Below, one piece after another: positions 11,620-24,540 of a DNA stretch of 64,000 bases. The DNA comes from Echinometra lucunter. Taxonomy: Eukaryota > Echinodermata > Echinoidea > Camarodonta > Echinometridae. How positions within the stretch are numbered: the first letter of the stretch is position 1; each line of letters begins with the position of its first letter. The notes beneath the pieces are model-generated. The model did no database searches. It was not told the origin of the DNA and worked only from the letters and a program-made list of their open reading frames with translations. The DNA lies in contig CM057158.1 of assembly GCA_029962745.1 (NCBI GenBank), positions 11,862,426-11,926,425 of the forward strand. The letters run 5' to 3'. Made by a program: the position numbers and the translations under genes.

Positions 11620-13375
11620 TTACATCTTCAGAGTACAACTCTGATCCCTTTGTGAATCTACACATATACGGATTCTGTAATTTCAAATATTCAGTGACTA
11701 CTATTATATTCAAAACTATATCATTTTTTAATTTTTCATTATGTAGAAAACTGAAAAGCCGAAAGGTAAAAAAAAAAGGGGGGAAGACGTGAGAGATGTG
11801 GGGAGAAATAAGTAATAATGCAATGAAACGCGTAGATGTAGGTCACGATGATGATAATTGTAAGATGAGTATTAAGTGAGAGGGGAGAGGTTTAGAAAGG
11901 AATAACAACAGATTGAGTTGGGGGATTTCTCTCAAAAATATGCTGTCCATTGAGTATAGGTAAAGAATAGCAAAGTCGGGAAAGGAAATCAGAATTTACC
12001 ACATAGAAATCAAATAATACTCAACGGAGCTAGTACTAAATAATCTCCTTCAAAGTAATATCATTCAGCACATCATAATCTTCCCCCAGGGCAGTTGGAA
12101 ATTTGATGAGGCTCTAATACGACACTAAGACGTGTAAAAGTCACTGGTCACAAATACAGACGAGACGCAATTACGACATGCGAATCGAGGGGTAGAAAGA
12201 GAGCGAGTTGGGAGACGATACAATGAGAGGATGAAGATCGAATGTCCATTTTGAATTGAGACGACCGAGCGCACTCGTGCAGGAACCCGTGCGCAAACTC
12301 GAAAATGACTTCGAGAGAGAAAATAAAACGTTGAGGACTTACAGAGGTGAGTCTGTAAGGCACCGGGGTAAGGCAACTCGAGGTCACATCACTTAAAGGA
12401 TTCAACGAAAAAATAAATTTAAAATGTAGATCGGTTATTTGATATGACTGGGCTCATAGATCTTCCTCAAAGTGTGAAGGGATTTTTGACGACCATGAAA
12501 AATTCATTTCTTTTGGGATGAGGTGGTGTTTTTGGCGCAAGTCATTAGCGGGGCAACCCCCCCCCCCCCTGCTCCTTTGGCCAACATTTTGACTTTACAA
12601 ACAAAACAAAAAAGGCGCACAAGCATAATGAAAAAAAATGTGATGAATTATTTGATTTAAATTTTTAATCAAATGGGATTTTTAAAATAGGGCCATGCGA
12701 AATATTCAAATTGTGCCTTTCCGTCTCCTTTCGACAGTAGATATGAACCTAGGCGCAGTAGACAAGGAGCTGAGCATTCATTAATCAGCTCACTATCAAA
12801 GAACTCACACCCCATGAATCCCAGTCATTCTGAAGTAAGAGGGCTTTAAACAAGACTTTAATCAAACTCGACAGGGTAATGTGTTTTTTAATCCGAACTA
12901 GTCCCCTTTAAAACTGCCCACACTTTCGTCGTCCATAAATAGCTGCGTTTTTTCGCTGTGTCACCGTGCAGGCGTGACAGTATCACGGGACTAAGTGATC
13001 AGAGTGAAAGGTCGATGGGGGTTTGCGAAAGGCGCCGTCGAAGTCCCGGATGGAAATTAAAACATTAATGACACATCGAGGTTAAATTGAAACGGCATTA
13101 AGTGGAAGAGATGCGCAAAAGACAGTGTCTCAGGCGGAGAGGGCGAGGCTTAATCAGTAGACACGTCTGGACTGGAAGGTCGTAGACTCAAGCCTAAGGC
13201 GAGTGCAAGAATTCAAGATATCGTGGCATGCCCATACGATCCGATCTTAATGCAAGATGAAGAGAATGACTTGAAGCAGAATTAGTGTTGTAATCTTTTA
13301 AAAATCTTTAAAAGGTTCTTGGTATTTTGAATTATTAGTCTATTCAGTTCTGAATGTCACCATATTAACTTCGAA
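11620..13375. other. No gene recognised
   Basis: Mixed sequence with a poly-C run near 12557. Two overlapping minus-strand frames of about 85 codons (12125-12405) match no family and lack splice context. A faint tRNA B-box-like word near 13180 may be a decayed SINE. Confidence 0.35.
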
Positions 13376-13382
13376 GCAATAA

Positions 13383-13752
13383 TGTCAAGAAGAAGAAGCA
13401 GAAGAAGCAGAAGAAGAAGAAGAAGAAGAAGAAGAAGAAGAAGAAGGAGGAGGAGGAGGAGGAGGAGGAGGAGGAGGAGGAGAAGGAGGAGGAGGAGACA
13501 AAGAAGAAGAAGAAGAAAGCATCCTAAGACTCATCCGCTCCGACCTCCTCACTACCGCCTCCGACCCGTCATCCTATCCTTCTCCTTCGTCTTCTTCTCC
13601 CCCCTTCGCCTCTCTTCCTCCTCCTGCTCCTTTTCTTCTTCTTGCTTCTTCTTCTCCCCTCCGTCCTCCCCTCCCCCACTCCCCTCCCCCCTCCTCCTCC
13701 ACCCGCTCCTCCCCCCTCCGCATCCCAAGAAGAAGAAGAAGAAGAAGAAAAG
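13383..13752. repeat. Purine/pyrimidine triplet array with polarity switch
   Basis: (GAA)n and (GGA)n purines run from about 13385 to 13520. A mostly pyrimidine (CTT/CCT)n block follows at about 13535-13726, then (AAG)n at 13727-13751. The switch from purine to pyrimidine on one strand lets the halves pair as a long imperfect hairpin or form triplex DNA. Confidence 0.9.
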
Positions 13753-13759
13753 GCACAAT

Positions 13760-14870
13760 GCACAATACATTACACTGCTCCAGCTATATCTGATTGAAAT
13801 ACAGTGAGGCTTTAGCCTTACTTCCATACGTAAATGACGAGTTTCGAGAATCATTAATTTTCCCGTATATGCTACCTTCACTTAAGCTACCTTCACTTTA
13901 CCTGGGTTAAGAGTGGCAAAGGTAGATAAAAGCTTTTGCCAGATTGATACTGAAAATTTTGGTGTGATCCACAATCGCTTCAGTGAGAGCAAAGCACCTA
14001 AATGTAATAAACATAGGGAAAATGAAAGAATTATCATAAAGCGTGTGCTAAATCAAAGTACAGCTCGGACATACCCTGTCAAAAGTTAATAAGTAAAAGA
14101 CGAATTCTCTTGATTTCTGAACGCCATTACCATGACGACTCCTCAATGCTGGGATTTTTTTTCTTTCGAGTAGACAACTCGACATGAAATTGCATTTTCT
14201 TTCATCCAGGATTATTCCAGAGATTGCCGCCTGGAGATTAGATCAGACATCATTACTGCCCAAGTCTGGGAGGCAAAACCTGAAATGAATTTTACATTGT
14301 CTTTGGGGGGTTATGATTCCCTTTTCATTTATTGTTTTCATTTCAGGGAAAAGCTAAAGGTCTCCATATGCCTAACGGTCTGAAAATATAAGAAGTAGTT
14401 AAGCTTGAGAGATATTATGTTCACTTGCTCAAAGTGCATTCGGATTGTTCAATTCTGAGATATTGACAGGACACCGTTTTTTATTAGTGTCGTGCATTTG
14501 AGATATCGAAACAAGGGATATTTTATTTCAGTATGGTATAATTCTACACCCGACTCGAGATAGCATGCGTTATGAAATAATATGTAAGGGATAGGAGGAT
14601 AGATGGTCTATGTGAGGAAAGGATTATCTTAAATTAAAATGCAGAAGGAAAATTCAACCCATCGAATTGATCATTCTAAACCCTTTGTAACACGAGATAA
14701 AGACGTTGTGGAAGGCTTAATATACTGCTATAATAATTACACAAGAATACGCAAAACAAGTAAAGTTAAATATTTTAAATTTAGCAATAATTATTTCATT
14801 CAGGTTGAGAATTTTCGAAATTGTTAATGTTGCAGTAATATCAAAAGGTAGAGCGAATCTAGGAACTTGG
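13760..14870. other. No gene seen
   Basis: AT-rich sequence. A 62-codon frame at 14639-14827 is not recognisable. Nothing else is supported. Confidence 0.4.
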
Positions 14871-14875
14871 AGTGC

Positions 14876-15022
14876 CAGAGAGTGAAAGAGAAAAAGACAG
14901 AGAGGAAAATATACTAAATATCGTTAGCAGAGAGAGAGAGAAAAAAAAAACCACAGACAGAGATAAATGTATGGGAGAATGAGAAAGAAAGAAAGAGAGA
15001 GAGGGAAAGAGAGAGAAGTTGG
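14876..15022. repeat. (GA)n microsatellite
   Basis: Interrupted GAGA/GAAA tracts. Confidence 0.85.
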
Positions 15023-15533
15023 GCACGTGCGAATGCAACATACACATTCTTTATAATTAAAAACGTCAAAGTTGGCTCTATCTTCGCAATGTGGATTGGG
15101 TAGGAGGAAGTGGGAGCGGATAAGTTAATATGTAAGAATGAAGCAGTCAGAACAGATGGCATGTATGGTGAGAGATTGAAACGGGGAAGTTAAGGGGCCT
15201 CTTGCGGGATGATAAATTTTATGACGTCACTCCGATATGGATGAATGTCCATTGTTTCAGCATTTCACTTGATATGTTTGGGGTGTTATAGTAAATTTTA
15301 CCAATCTTTAGAATCATTATTGCCATTATTTTCGACAAGCCGAAAAGGGGAAAGTCTTTGGTAGCTCAACAAGCAACAGAATTCTACTTTTTATTCCTGT
15401 TATTAACCGCAATGGTCAAATCTATGCAGGTTTCTATGCAGATATGTCGTTTTGGATTATGTGATAACCTAATGTTACACTACTTTTCTCTAATTTTCTG
15501 CTTCATGAATGTTCGTTATACTTTAACTGTTCC

Positions 15534-15573
15534 TTTTCTCTTTCTCTTTCTCTCTTTCCTCTTTTATGATTTT

Positions 15574-15626
<53 letters not shown>

Positions 15627-15640
15627 TTCCCCTCCCTTCT
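15534..15640. repeat. (CT)n microsatellite
   Basis: A pure CT tract of about 45 bp at 15579-15624, flanked by CTTT-rich sequence. Confidence 0.92.
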
Positions 15641-15699
15641 ATTTCTTCCTCTCCATCTCTCCATCACCCAGTTACGATCAACCTCTCTTTTTCTATCGG

Positions 15700-16690
15700 T
15701 TTATCTTCCTATCTGCGTAATGTAATTGGCAGAAGAATACAATCAGTGCATTCCAAATATATACATGTAAAATACACTTGTTGAATGGTGATGGTACTTG
15801 AAAAGAAACGTATAGGGTCCATTAGAAAGTATAGATGACGTCTTTTTCCCGCCATTACTCTTGTTTTTCTCCTTTTCCCACGCACATCGTGGATTCGAAC
15901 TGTCCTTGGACCTGGATAACGTTTCATTTTGGTGTTTTAGCCAGCTATCTTTGAAAACTGAGCTGTTTTTTCTTCTTATCGGCAAAGCTACAGGAGGGAA
16001 ATTTTATTCTTCTGTCGCGGCATCCATTATTCAATCTTTGGCGCTGCTCAGACAGGAATTCAGTAGGTTTTATAATATAGGCATCATCATGCGGTATGGA
16101 TTAGTCTTCCAAAGGCAGAAATTGAAGAAGCGTCAGATGGTAATTTGAACGGATAACGCCTGTTTCTGAATTTAACATTTGATACCATTTTCCCGCAATT
16201 TTTATACATAATCATAATATCATTATCTGAGTGTTATCATCCTAGTATATATCGAAATCTCGAAAGAATTCAGAATCATGCATTTTAAAGGAGTATCTAT
16301 TTCCTGGAGAAATAGAAAAAAAAAAGATTCTTTCTTCCGGCACCTTTATATTTCCAATCCTCCTGATTCCAGTGACATCCAAGACTGTCCAATTCCTCTT
16401 TTTTAAATATGTAAATCTTAAGCAATACATGGTTCATTCCTACAACTATTTTGTTTGTTTATTTGTTTGTTTTGTCAGTTTTTTACCTTTCCATGGTAAT
16501 TGCTTCCCTTACCCTTCTCCCATCCCCAAAAACTACAGATACGAAAAGTGGTGCATTTGGGATGCTATATAGAAGTGTTCACAGGCACGCCAGAACGTTA
16601 TACATTGTCTGCTTTCAGCATGTTCAGTGCTCTAGAATCTGGTGCGCCAGGATGTTCAGCCTCGTTAGGAGAGGGTGAAGAGAATATATG
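15700..16690. other. No gene recognised
   Basis: Short overlapping frames in several phases (15861-16148 + and 15709-15985 -) show no domain, and no exon with paired splice sites could be justified. Confidence 0.35.
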
Positions 16691-16694
16691 GAAA

Positions 16695-17058
16695 GGTGTC
16701 GTGGTCTAGTGGATATGTCACCGGACTGTAGATCTCGTGGTACGAGTTCAAATCCCGGCGCGGCACTAATGTCCTTTGGCAAGATATGAATCTACATTTG
16801 CCACTCTCCACCCAGGTGTTAAGTGGGTACCCGGTAGGATGCGAAAGTCATTGTGATTTGTTTAGCATTGTGCGCGCCTGCAAAAGGCGCCTGGCTGGAA
16901 TGCTCCCTAGGGAGTGGAGAAGGTGCATACATTGTATGCGGGCAAGCCTGAATCCGATGACCGGGGTAATAATATTTCTGTAAAGCGCTTAGAGACTCTC
17001 TTGGAGATGTATTAGGCGCTATATAAATCCAGAATATTATTATTATTATTATTATTAT
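16695..17058 (+). mobile_element. tRNA-derived SINE with (TTA)n tail
   Basis: The head shows tRNA-like promoter boxes: TGGTCTAGTGGATATGTC (A box) and GAGTTCAAATCCC (B box). The body contains CACCCAGGTGTTAAGTGGGT and, near the 3' end, GTAAAGCGCTTAGAGAC and GGCGCTATATAAAT, then a (TTA)n tail. The conserved body resembles shared central-domain SINE superfamilies of marine invertebrates; naming one needs a database search. It is distinct in sequence from the SINEs at 33124 and 38109. Confidence 0.85.
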
Positions 17059-17988
17059 ACATGTAGATAGGTAGCAAAGACAAATTAAGGTATTAAAGAA
17101 AAGGAAAGAAAAAAAGCCAACCCCCCCCCCCAAAAAAAAGAGCAAAAACAACAAACAAAGAAACAAACCAAAGACAAAAAAAAAATGCAGAAGTGAAATG
17201 CTTCTTTTCTCTAAAATCTTATGACATAGATCATGGAAATAATTCATTCAGACAAGAAAATGAGAAAAGATATCCAAAAAAAAAAAAAAGAATGAGAGAG
17301 GGAAACAGAGAGAGCGAGATAGAGGAGTGTGGGAGATAGGGTCATGCATACAAGCATCTTTTTGGAGGAGTAGAAAAAAACAAACAGAAAGCCACTCTCT
17401 GGTGGAGCTCTATTCAACTCATGGGTGGAATGCACAAACTCAATTCTTAAACATATATACCTCGATTCTTCTTAAGGGTTTGGTGGTAATATTAGGATGG
17501 CGCGAAATCTCTCTATCTCGGTCCTATCGCGTTACGTGCCCATGAAAATTCATGAATCCTGATTTAGGCTACAAGTTTTACATTCGATCGGCTAGCTAAT
17601 TCTCCTAAGGCATGCACACTGTTTGATGAGGAACACGTTAAATGTTTATCCTGTTCTCCTTTGCAAATCCTCAGGGGTGTCTCTTCACACTTCTTGCCCT
17701 TCGTCTTTTGTCCCTCTTTTCTCTTCCTGTTTTCTTATACTGTTCTTCAGAGTATAATGATAGCAAACTTTACATTGGATGATTCCCCCTTGTCTAAGGA
17801 GTTTGTATTAATGGCTAAACATGATTTCTTGAATAATTATATTCTTATTTATCAATAAAAGCATTATCGTCTTTATTTTGCCCCATCATAAGAAACAACA
17901 AAAACAAACAGAAAACACACCCCATCCCCACCCAAAAAACCCCACAAGAGAACGGACTACTACATCGCAATGATAGAGTTGAAGGCCT

Positions 17989-17992
<4 letters not shown>
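17059..17992. other. No gene seen
   Basis: A-rich and C-run low-complexity sequence (17090-17200), then AT-rich sequence. An AATAAA-like word near 17857 has no associated gene. Confidence 0.4.
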
Positions 17993-18034
<42 letters not shown>

Positions 18035-18036
18035 CA
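17993..18036. repeat. (GA)n microsatellite
   Basis: About 44 bp of GA repeat, almost pure. Confidence 0.92.
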
Positions 18037-18460
18037 TGTTGGTGCTAAAGTACCCCCCCCCCCTCCACGCGTTTATTATAGCCTTAGTACAGAGTGCACC
18101 CATGAAAGTGCTCATATAACGTAATATCTTGTAATAAAGGAATGAACAACGGAATAAGGGTGAGTTTAATTTTTCAAAAATAATGTTCCATTAGTGCTAA
18201 TGTTCCATGCTGTGTTGAACGGTGGGGGCGCTGGAGGTGTTGGCCATCTCTCATAAATTTCCGCAAACATAAATCGATTAGAAGCACAGCGCAACGTCCT
18301 CTTCCATCTAAAAAGCAGGGTATAGCATTGGATTAAGAGTAAATAAAAAAGAACTTAATCTAGATTTTTTATCGTAACTATAAAGAAACAATCAGTATTA
18401 CACTCAAACATATACATACAAATACCCGTACGCCCTTACATTGATAATGTACATGTATGT

Positions 18461-18757
18461 ACACACTTAGAATTAAAGGTTCAATTTTGCACCCTAAATG
18501 CAACACTGGCAGCACCTTTTTGGGTGCAATCTTGCATCGTACATGAAAAAGATGCAAAGATGCACCCTTTTGTACTTGTTTGCACCCAAAAAATGCCCGT
18601 TTGCACCTTTAAGTGTGCAGAAATTTTTGCATTGAAAAGGGTGCAAATTTGCACCTCCCCTAAAAGGTACAACTCTGCACCCTTAAGTTGTACCCATAAA
18701 GGAACTCCCACTGTTGCATTTGAAGGGTGCAAAACTGAACCTTTTTTCTAAGTGTGT
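18461..18757. mobile_element. hAT-like MITE built of TGCACCC motifs
   Basis: The terminal inverted repeats are about 50 bp, starting ACACACTTAGAA on the left and its complement TTCTAAGTGTGT on the right. They continue through GGTTCARTTTTGCACCCT. The element is flanked by a perfect 8-bp direct repeat, ATGTATGT, as expected of hAT insertions, though that sequence is itself a simple repeat. The interior repeats GGGTGCAAA/TTTGCACCC in both orientations. The two overlapping frames here are products of the repeat. Confidence 0.8.
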
Positions 18758-18954
18758 ATGTATGTTTGCCACAAATTCTTCCCTTTTCCTTGATTATCAA
18801 ATTTCTTTCTTTTTTCACAGACCTGGCCAACTTATAAAATTGGTACATAAAATAGAATACACTATTTCAGTATGCGAAAGTAAACCGACGGACACTTCAT
18901 TATTATCATCTGTTTAATTTGAAAGACGGGGAGGAGACATGTCCCCCTGTCTCA

Positions 18955-20120
18955 TTAAGATTCATACTCCTTCTCCTAATAAATGGATATTCCTGATAAT
19001 TATAATTGTTCATCAACATTGTTATCAGACCAGTGGTCCCCCTACAATTTTTCTGTCTTACTATCATAATCTCTTAATTTAATGAAACAAATTTTCATTT
19101 CGGTTTTTATCTCTCCAAACATCCCTATATTATTTCAGTTGTAAACGGATATTATAGGCAATGAAAGATGTTCAGTCACCCCCCTTCACAGATTCATATT
19201 CCTTTTTCGCACTAAATGACATGATGTTGATGAAAAATAATAACATGGTTCTCCATCAACATTGATATCAGACCAGGGGGTGTTTCATAAAGCTGTTCCT
19301 AAAGTTACACATGATTTTACGAACGACTTGAATATGAAGTGCTAAATTGAATGCCCAAAGTTTTCCCCGACGCTTTAACAAAGTGTGACTGCATTTTTCA
19401 TAATCTTGATTAAATTGTAAAAATATACTTTCGCAGTAAGACAGTATACTGTTTGTAAATAATGGTAATGTCAGTCTATGTCGGCATATTTCACCTTAAG
19501 CTAATGCGATTTATAATGACTGAGAATCCCATTTGGCTTGCCATATTCGAGTCGTTCGTAAAGTCATTCGTAACTTTACGAACAGCTTTATGAAACACCC
19601 CCAGTTGTTCCTTCACAGTAACTTTGTCATCCTCTTGTAATCTCCAGAGCTAATGAAATGAATTCTTATTACGGTTTTATCTTTCCACACGTACCCATTA
19701 CCCAGGCAGTATCTACGTCCTTGCTCGTCTTCAGCTTAAAGCTTAAAGGAAAAGTATCGTCAATTTTGTAAGAGCACAGCCATGAAAAGAAAATCATTCA
19801 TAATACCATTTAAGGAAGAGTATTTTCCTAGACTTTGGTGAAAGTTAATTTACCCTTTACCAGTAAATGAGATGATGCTGTTTATAACTCCATGTATAAA
19901 ATATGTTTGTAGTACACTTGTATTAAAGAGAACTGTTGCCGGGATAGCGCCATGAGCGTCCTTGGACGGTGTGCGTGCTCTGTAAGTTTTCACCATTATT
20001 ACGACTATTATCATCATTATCATAGATAGACAAATGAATTCATATTAAGGTTTATTACACTGCTATATTACCCGGCTATAGTCTTTACATCCTTGCTTGT
20101 CTCATGCTTAAAGACAACCT
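18955..20120. repeat. Diverged tandem repeats of about 250 bp
   Basis: A block containing CATCAACATTG-TATCAGACCAG occurs at about 18990-19040 and again at 19250-19275. It is followed in both by a CTAATGAAA(C/T)(A/G)AATT and GGTTTTTATC/GGTTTTATC segment. A partial third copy (AATTCATATTAAGGTTTATTAC, then TACATCCTTGCTTGTCT) lies at about 20035-20110. The second copy is interrupted by the MITE at 19276. Confidence 0.55.
19276..19601. mobile_element. MITE, GGGGTGTTTCATAAAGCTG ends, CAG duplication
   Basis: The inverted ends are GGGGTGTTTCATAAAGCTGT and its complement at 19575-19601, and the subterminal parts are also inverted (ACGAACGACTTGAATATG against CATATTCGAGTCGTTCGT). The flanks are CAG on both sides. 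The paralogous unfilled copy at about 19030 reads GACCAGTGGTCC, which supports a 3-bp CAG target duplication. CWG duplications are known for some PIF/Harbinger elements, so that superfamily is a reasonable inference. Confidence 0.8.
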
Positions 20121-20314
20121 GGAGTTCTGGCCACGCAATTACATTGTCAAAGAAATTGTTTCATAGCAATTGGGATTGGTTGATCAAGTAGTAAATAAAA
20201 TCTGGTGTATACCCTGCAGTTTTGAAATCATCATAATGATGGGAAATCAACTCAATTTCGTTGAAAATCACATGCACAGAAATCGATATAATTATGGGAC
20301 TTTACACAAATTCG

Positions 20315-20526
20315 TCGGTTGCCCAGCAGAAGGGGGGGAGCGCCCTTGACCGGCAAAATGGAACGAAGAGACATGCGGTCAAATATTGTGATATTCTAAG
20401 ACATCTATGAATAATTACTTCAAGAACAATTCAGAATAGATCTGGTATAAATTTCTTGAAGTAATTATTCACAGATTCTTTTTGCCGGTCAAGGGCGCTC
20501 GTTCCCTTCTGCCGGGCAACCGATGG
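20315..20526. mobile_element. Long palindromic MITE
   Basis: The left arm (CGGTTGCCCAGCAGAAGGG, then GAGCGCCCTTGACCGGCAAA) pairs with the right arm (TTTGCCGGTCAAGGGCGCTC, then CCCTTCTGCCGGGCAACCG). Inner arms TGAATAATTACTTCAAGAA and TTCTTGAAGTAATTATTCA are also complementary, leaving a short AT-rich loop. It is non-coding. The target duplication is not obvious. Confidence 0.75.
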
Positions 20527-20529
20527 ATT

Positions 20530-23210
20530 GACGTTCGGGCCGAAAACTCTAGCTGTTTCTAGCCATATTTCAAATATGAGGGCAGTTGAAGAGCAATCCT
20601 TTTCAGAAACTTTTCTACTATGATATTCTTTAAACGTGAAATTAAAAGACTGAAACCCAAATTTCTCTTTAGAACATTAGATTTTATCTGTTGGTTGGTA
20701 TATAAAGAACACAGCCAAGAAAACATGCATCACCCTGCTCTCTTTTCAGTATTGCGAAAAGGGTTCCTCATTCAAACTTAGAACATTTAGAATGGAATTT
20801 CCGAAAGTTGAAATGAATCTGGTTTACTTGCGTTCATACTTTCATACCGGTAATTGAGGAAAATATTGTTACAATATCAAAATAAGTTAAGGCAGTAAAG
20901 TACTTATCAGACAAAGAGAAAAATTGGGAATTAATGGCAATAATAGCTATATAGCGCCGGTACGACGCCCATGCATGGGCTGTGAGTATCACACATCATA
21001 TCATGATCATATTGATCAACTTTAGAAAAGTGCACTGCATAAATATATTCTTATACTAAGTGCTAACACAAGTAATCTTAAACTAAACTACATGTATATC
21101 ATAATATATAAGAAAAAGCTTAACAGTTATATGATTGAAGGTAATCTGTTTAGAAGGCGATGAGTTTTGAGGATAACTCTGGAAATTATGGGAAACTGGG
21201 AAATTGCATGACACTCTCAGAATCATCCATATTCCTCCTCAGTCTGAATCTCTATTCATGAACAAATGCTTTAAAAATGATCCATAACTTAAATTAGATT
21301 TCGTGCAATCCGTATTTCAATATCATTAATGTCTGTCCCAAAACAAATTTTAATCAAAATCACACGCAGTTATGATTCCTCTATTATGCTAGAAGCTCGC
21401 ATCTTATTTCATCCCTATATATAAACAAGACTTGACATTTCTTCATGTCCGTACTCATTATCATAAAAGATATCTTTTCTAGTTTGTGTAATTTTTAGAA
21501 TGTAATTTGAAGAAGGAAGATGTGACTCACTTTAGTATAGCGAATATATGAAAATATGTTGAGCTTCATTATCTTCAACCGTCTTATCATTGATTCTGTC
21601 AAATCGCATTAGTCCTAATTCAAACCAAATGCATTTGCAATTTCCCTGTTGTTTCAATAAGAGTAAATTTTCTCTGAATAATATCTTCGGGGTTGCAAGT
21701 TTTCTCGGTGGTAACGGTAATTGAATTAGATGTCCCTGACGAGTTTTATTATTTTCATGAAGGGCTCGATCATGTCAATGTAAGATGATGTCGAATTATA
21801 CCGTCCGGGGAAATAATTTCAACATTAAATTTTGCGTATCCATTTTCTATTCTTTAAGATTGGAAACAACCACAGATTGAAATACATAAATTGGGATCAT
21901 ATACTAGCAAGTATTAGTTGGTTAGAAAAACATTTTTGAAGGCATTTTGAATTAGATCTGTGTTGTTGTTAAAATATCAACATACTGTATCAGCCATTAA
22001 CCTTAATTTTTTTAAGGAAAACATTTAATCTATTTAATTAACACTCTGAAGGAGCCGGTGTCATGCATGTGATAAAGTGTTTTACTTTTTTCTTTAAGAA
22101 TTCGCTTGTTCATATGACTGAGAAGCTATTTCATCGTCTTTTTTATAAACATAATTATATTATGAAGCCTTGTTCTGAAACATGGCCTTTCCTCCTTCTC
22201 TGTTGTTGACTTTATAGGAGGTAAAATTTCTATCTCTGCACAGCTGTAACAACAATGAAAAGGGGCAAACCATTGTTCTGCCATCATTCAAGATTCTTTC
22301 ACATTTTTTCTTCATTTATCACAAAGAATAACTATCTCTGAAAGCTCTTATCCATTTACTATGCCGTTTTCGTGTTTTGTTTGGTGTTTTTTTTTTGTTT
22401 GTTTGTTTGGTTTTTTGGGGTTTTTTTTTTTGCCAACAAAGTATAGTGCATGGAATAACAGTTCAGTCCCTTGTATATATCCGTGAGCAAAACAAATATA
22501 GGTGTGAGAAAGCGTTTGGAGTGTTTGATAGATCGATAAAGCCTGGCCCAGAGTCTATACACGTCCAACCCATTTCGTCAATCGCTTAACAATAAAGAAC
22601 CAATCCGAACGTCAAAAAGGGAACTGTTCTATCGATAAGTTTATTCTTTAAATCATGTTCTTGGAGAACTTCTCTCTGTCTATTCTTCTGTCCCACACCC
22701 ACTTCACATCATGTGTCGCACTGTGTATGAGCATGAATGTAACAAATTTATTTCGAATTTAGGATATCAGTTTGTTTAAGTTTATAGGCTTATACATTCG
22801 AATCCTTAAAACTGCAAATTCTGTAGGCGTTTAAAGGGCATTCTCATAATTAGTGTAATTGCATGGCCAAAGACTAAGATTATCTGCGCAGAGGGTAGAA
22901 ATTGATTTTAACTCAACGAGCAGTGGGCGATACCAGTTACTCTCTAGGAGTATAGAGTTAAAGACCCTTAACCAGAGGTCCTAGACCTATATATTATCGA
23001 TTGGATGCACCATGCATGTCACGCATGTGCTGATGTATTTCCTGTATTTATTATTTCACACGATCCATGATATCGTTGTTCACTTTACATTATCGATGTA
23101 TGTTCTAAGCGTCACTGATGCGAATTTATAGGGAATAATATATCACCATGTCCCTATAGACAGAAATGACAAATTTCGAACATAGAACAAAAAAATTAAC
23201 CACTTTGTTT
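20530..23210. other. No gene seen, AT-rich
   Basis: About 2.7 kb of AT-rich sequence with only short unrecognised frames and T-runs near 22388 and 22420. I found no exon, repeat family or RNA gene that I could support. Confidence 0.4.
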
Positions 23211-23216
23211 TGTATG

Positions 23217-23375
23217 TTCATTAACACTTTGAACATGGTGGATTCAACAGTATTAAAGGTTGGAATCCACCATGTATAGTGTTGAATCCAGTATGTTCAA
23301 AGTGTTAATCTAACATTTTGAAAGTGCATTCTACCCTCCCTCCACCTTTTAAATGGTGATTCAACATTTTAGTTT
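23217..23375. mobile_element. Short palindromic element, TTAACACTTTGAACAT
   Basis: TTAACACTTTGAACATGGTG at 23220 is inverted at the right as CAAAGTGTTAA (about 23297-23308). Inside, GGTGGATTCAACA and TGGAATCCACCATG also pair. Further related half-motifs (ATTCAACATTTT, AAAGTGTATTC) continue to about 23385. A long poly-C run follows at 23393. Confidence 0.6.
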
Positions 23376-23419
23376 TTAAAGTGTATTCTCTCCCCCCCCC
23401 CCCCCCCCCCCCGTTAAGT

Positions 23420-24540
23420 AATCATCATCATGGAAATGTTCTCCAAGAATTCTGCTCGATCACAATCCGCTTGAAGGTAAACATTATTAAGTAATGCCAA
23501 ACTTATGCACTGTAAACGTGCACGTGGATTTCCCATTCGACAGAGACTTAATGTGAAGTATTATCGAAATATCTAATCCATTTTCGTGAAGTTGAATTCG
23601 AACTGGATTATCCTATCTCCTTAAGACAACGAATTTATTCTAAAGATATATGAAGAGAAATGTAACTTTCATCGTATCGCGAAAATGTCATTTTCACATA
23701 AGTAATTATGTCATGGAATTTCACAACACACTCCACTTTAAAATTCCATGCAGTGTGATACGATTACACTATAGTGATATGCCCCTGTAATCATTAAGAT
23801 TGCGATGCCATCAAGACATATGCGAGGTCACGATTTCCATTAAAAACAAACGAGACCGATCGTTCTTTAATATTTCATTGCCCTCTTTTTCCCTTTTCCG
23901 AATCGAACGACACTTCTGCATCACCTGTGTATTGAAAAGAACCCCGAATGAATATTGTACAAGAGAAGAGAGAAAGAAACATCTCGGGACAATACACAAA
24001 TCAATATTAACTGGGTCTACGAGCATTGCGTAATGGGTGGAGGCGTCAAGTCGTTAGATGTTGTAATCCCCGTGTTACTTCTTGAAAAGAAGAATTGACT
24101 CATCAATGGTCCAAATGGTGAATATTTTCTTTCAGAAGTTGTGAATATATTCCTTCTGAGGAGAAAAAATGAAAATCTAGAGCAGAGATGATATAGTAGA
24201 CATGAATGACAAATTCCCCAAACTTTCATCCGATAGCCACTTAAAGACTCGATTGGTGAAAGGCTTATTTGTAAATCAATATAGCACTTTAATGAATTAT
24301 ACATCTCTCAGCAAACAAAAACCTCTTCTTACTACACTTAGAGAATCTTCATCAGTGATAACGCTTTCAGGATAACAAAATGATATCTAGTAAAAGTGAA
24401 ATTATTCCTGAAAGAAGTAAAAAGGGAAAAAGAGCTTATTCACTTAATCGTTTATTCTTTAAAGTTCCAAAGCAATCGTGGCGGTATTGTGCACAATAAA
24501 ATAATAAGAAGAGGAGTGATAACAACAAAAACAATAACAT
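23420..24540. other. No gene seen
   Basis: AT-rich sequence with unrecognised short frames on both strands at 23800-24304. Confidence 0.4.

Noticed and set aside
13382..13881. Arg-rich and Glu-rich frames of up to 141 codons
   Set aside because: Products of the purine/pyrimidine triplet array.
18524..18751. 75-codon Cys/Lys-rich frame
   Set aside because: Lies wholly within the motif-iterated MITE; periodicity comes from TGCACCC repeats.
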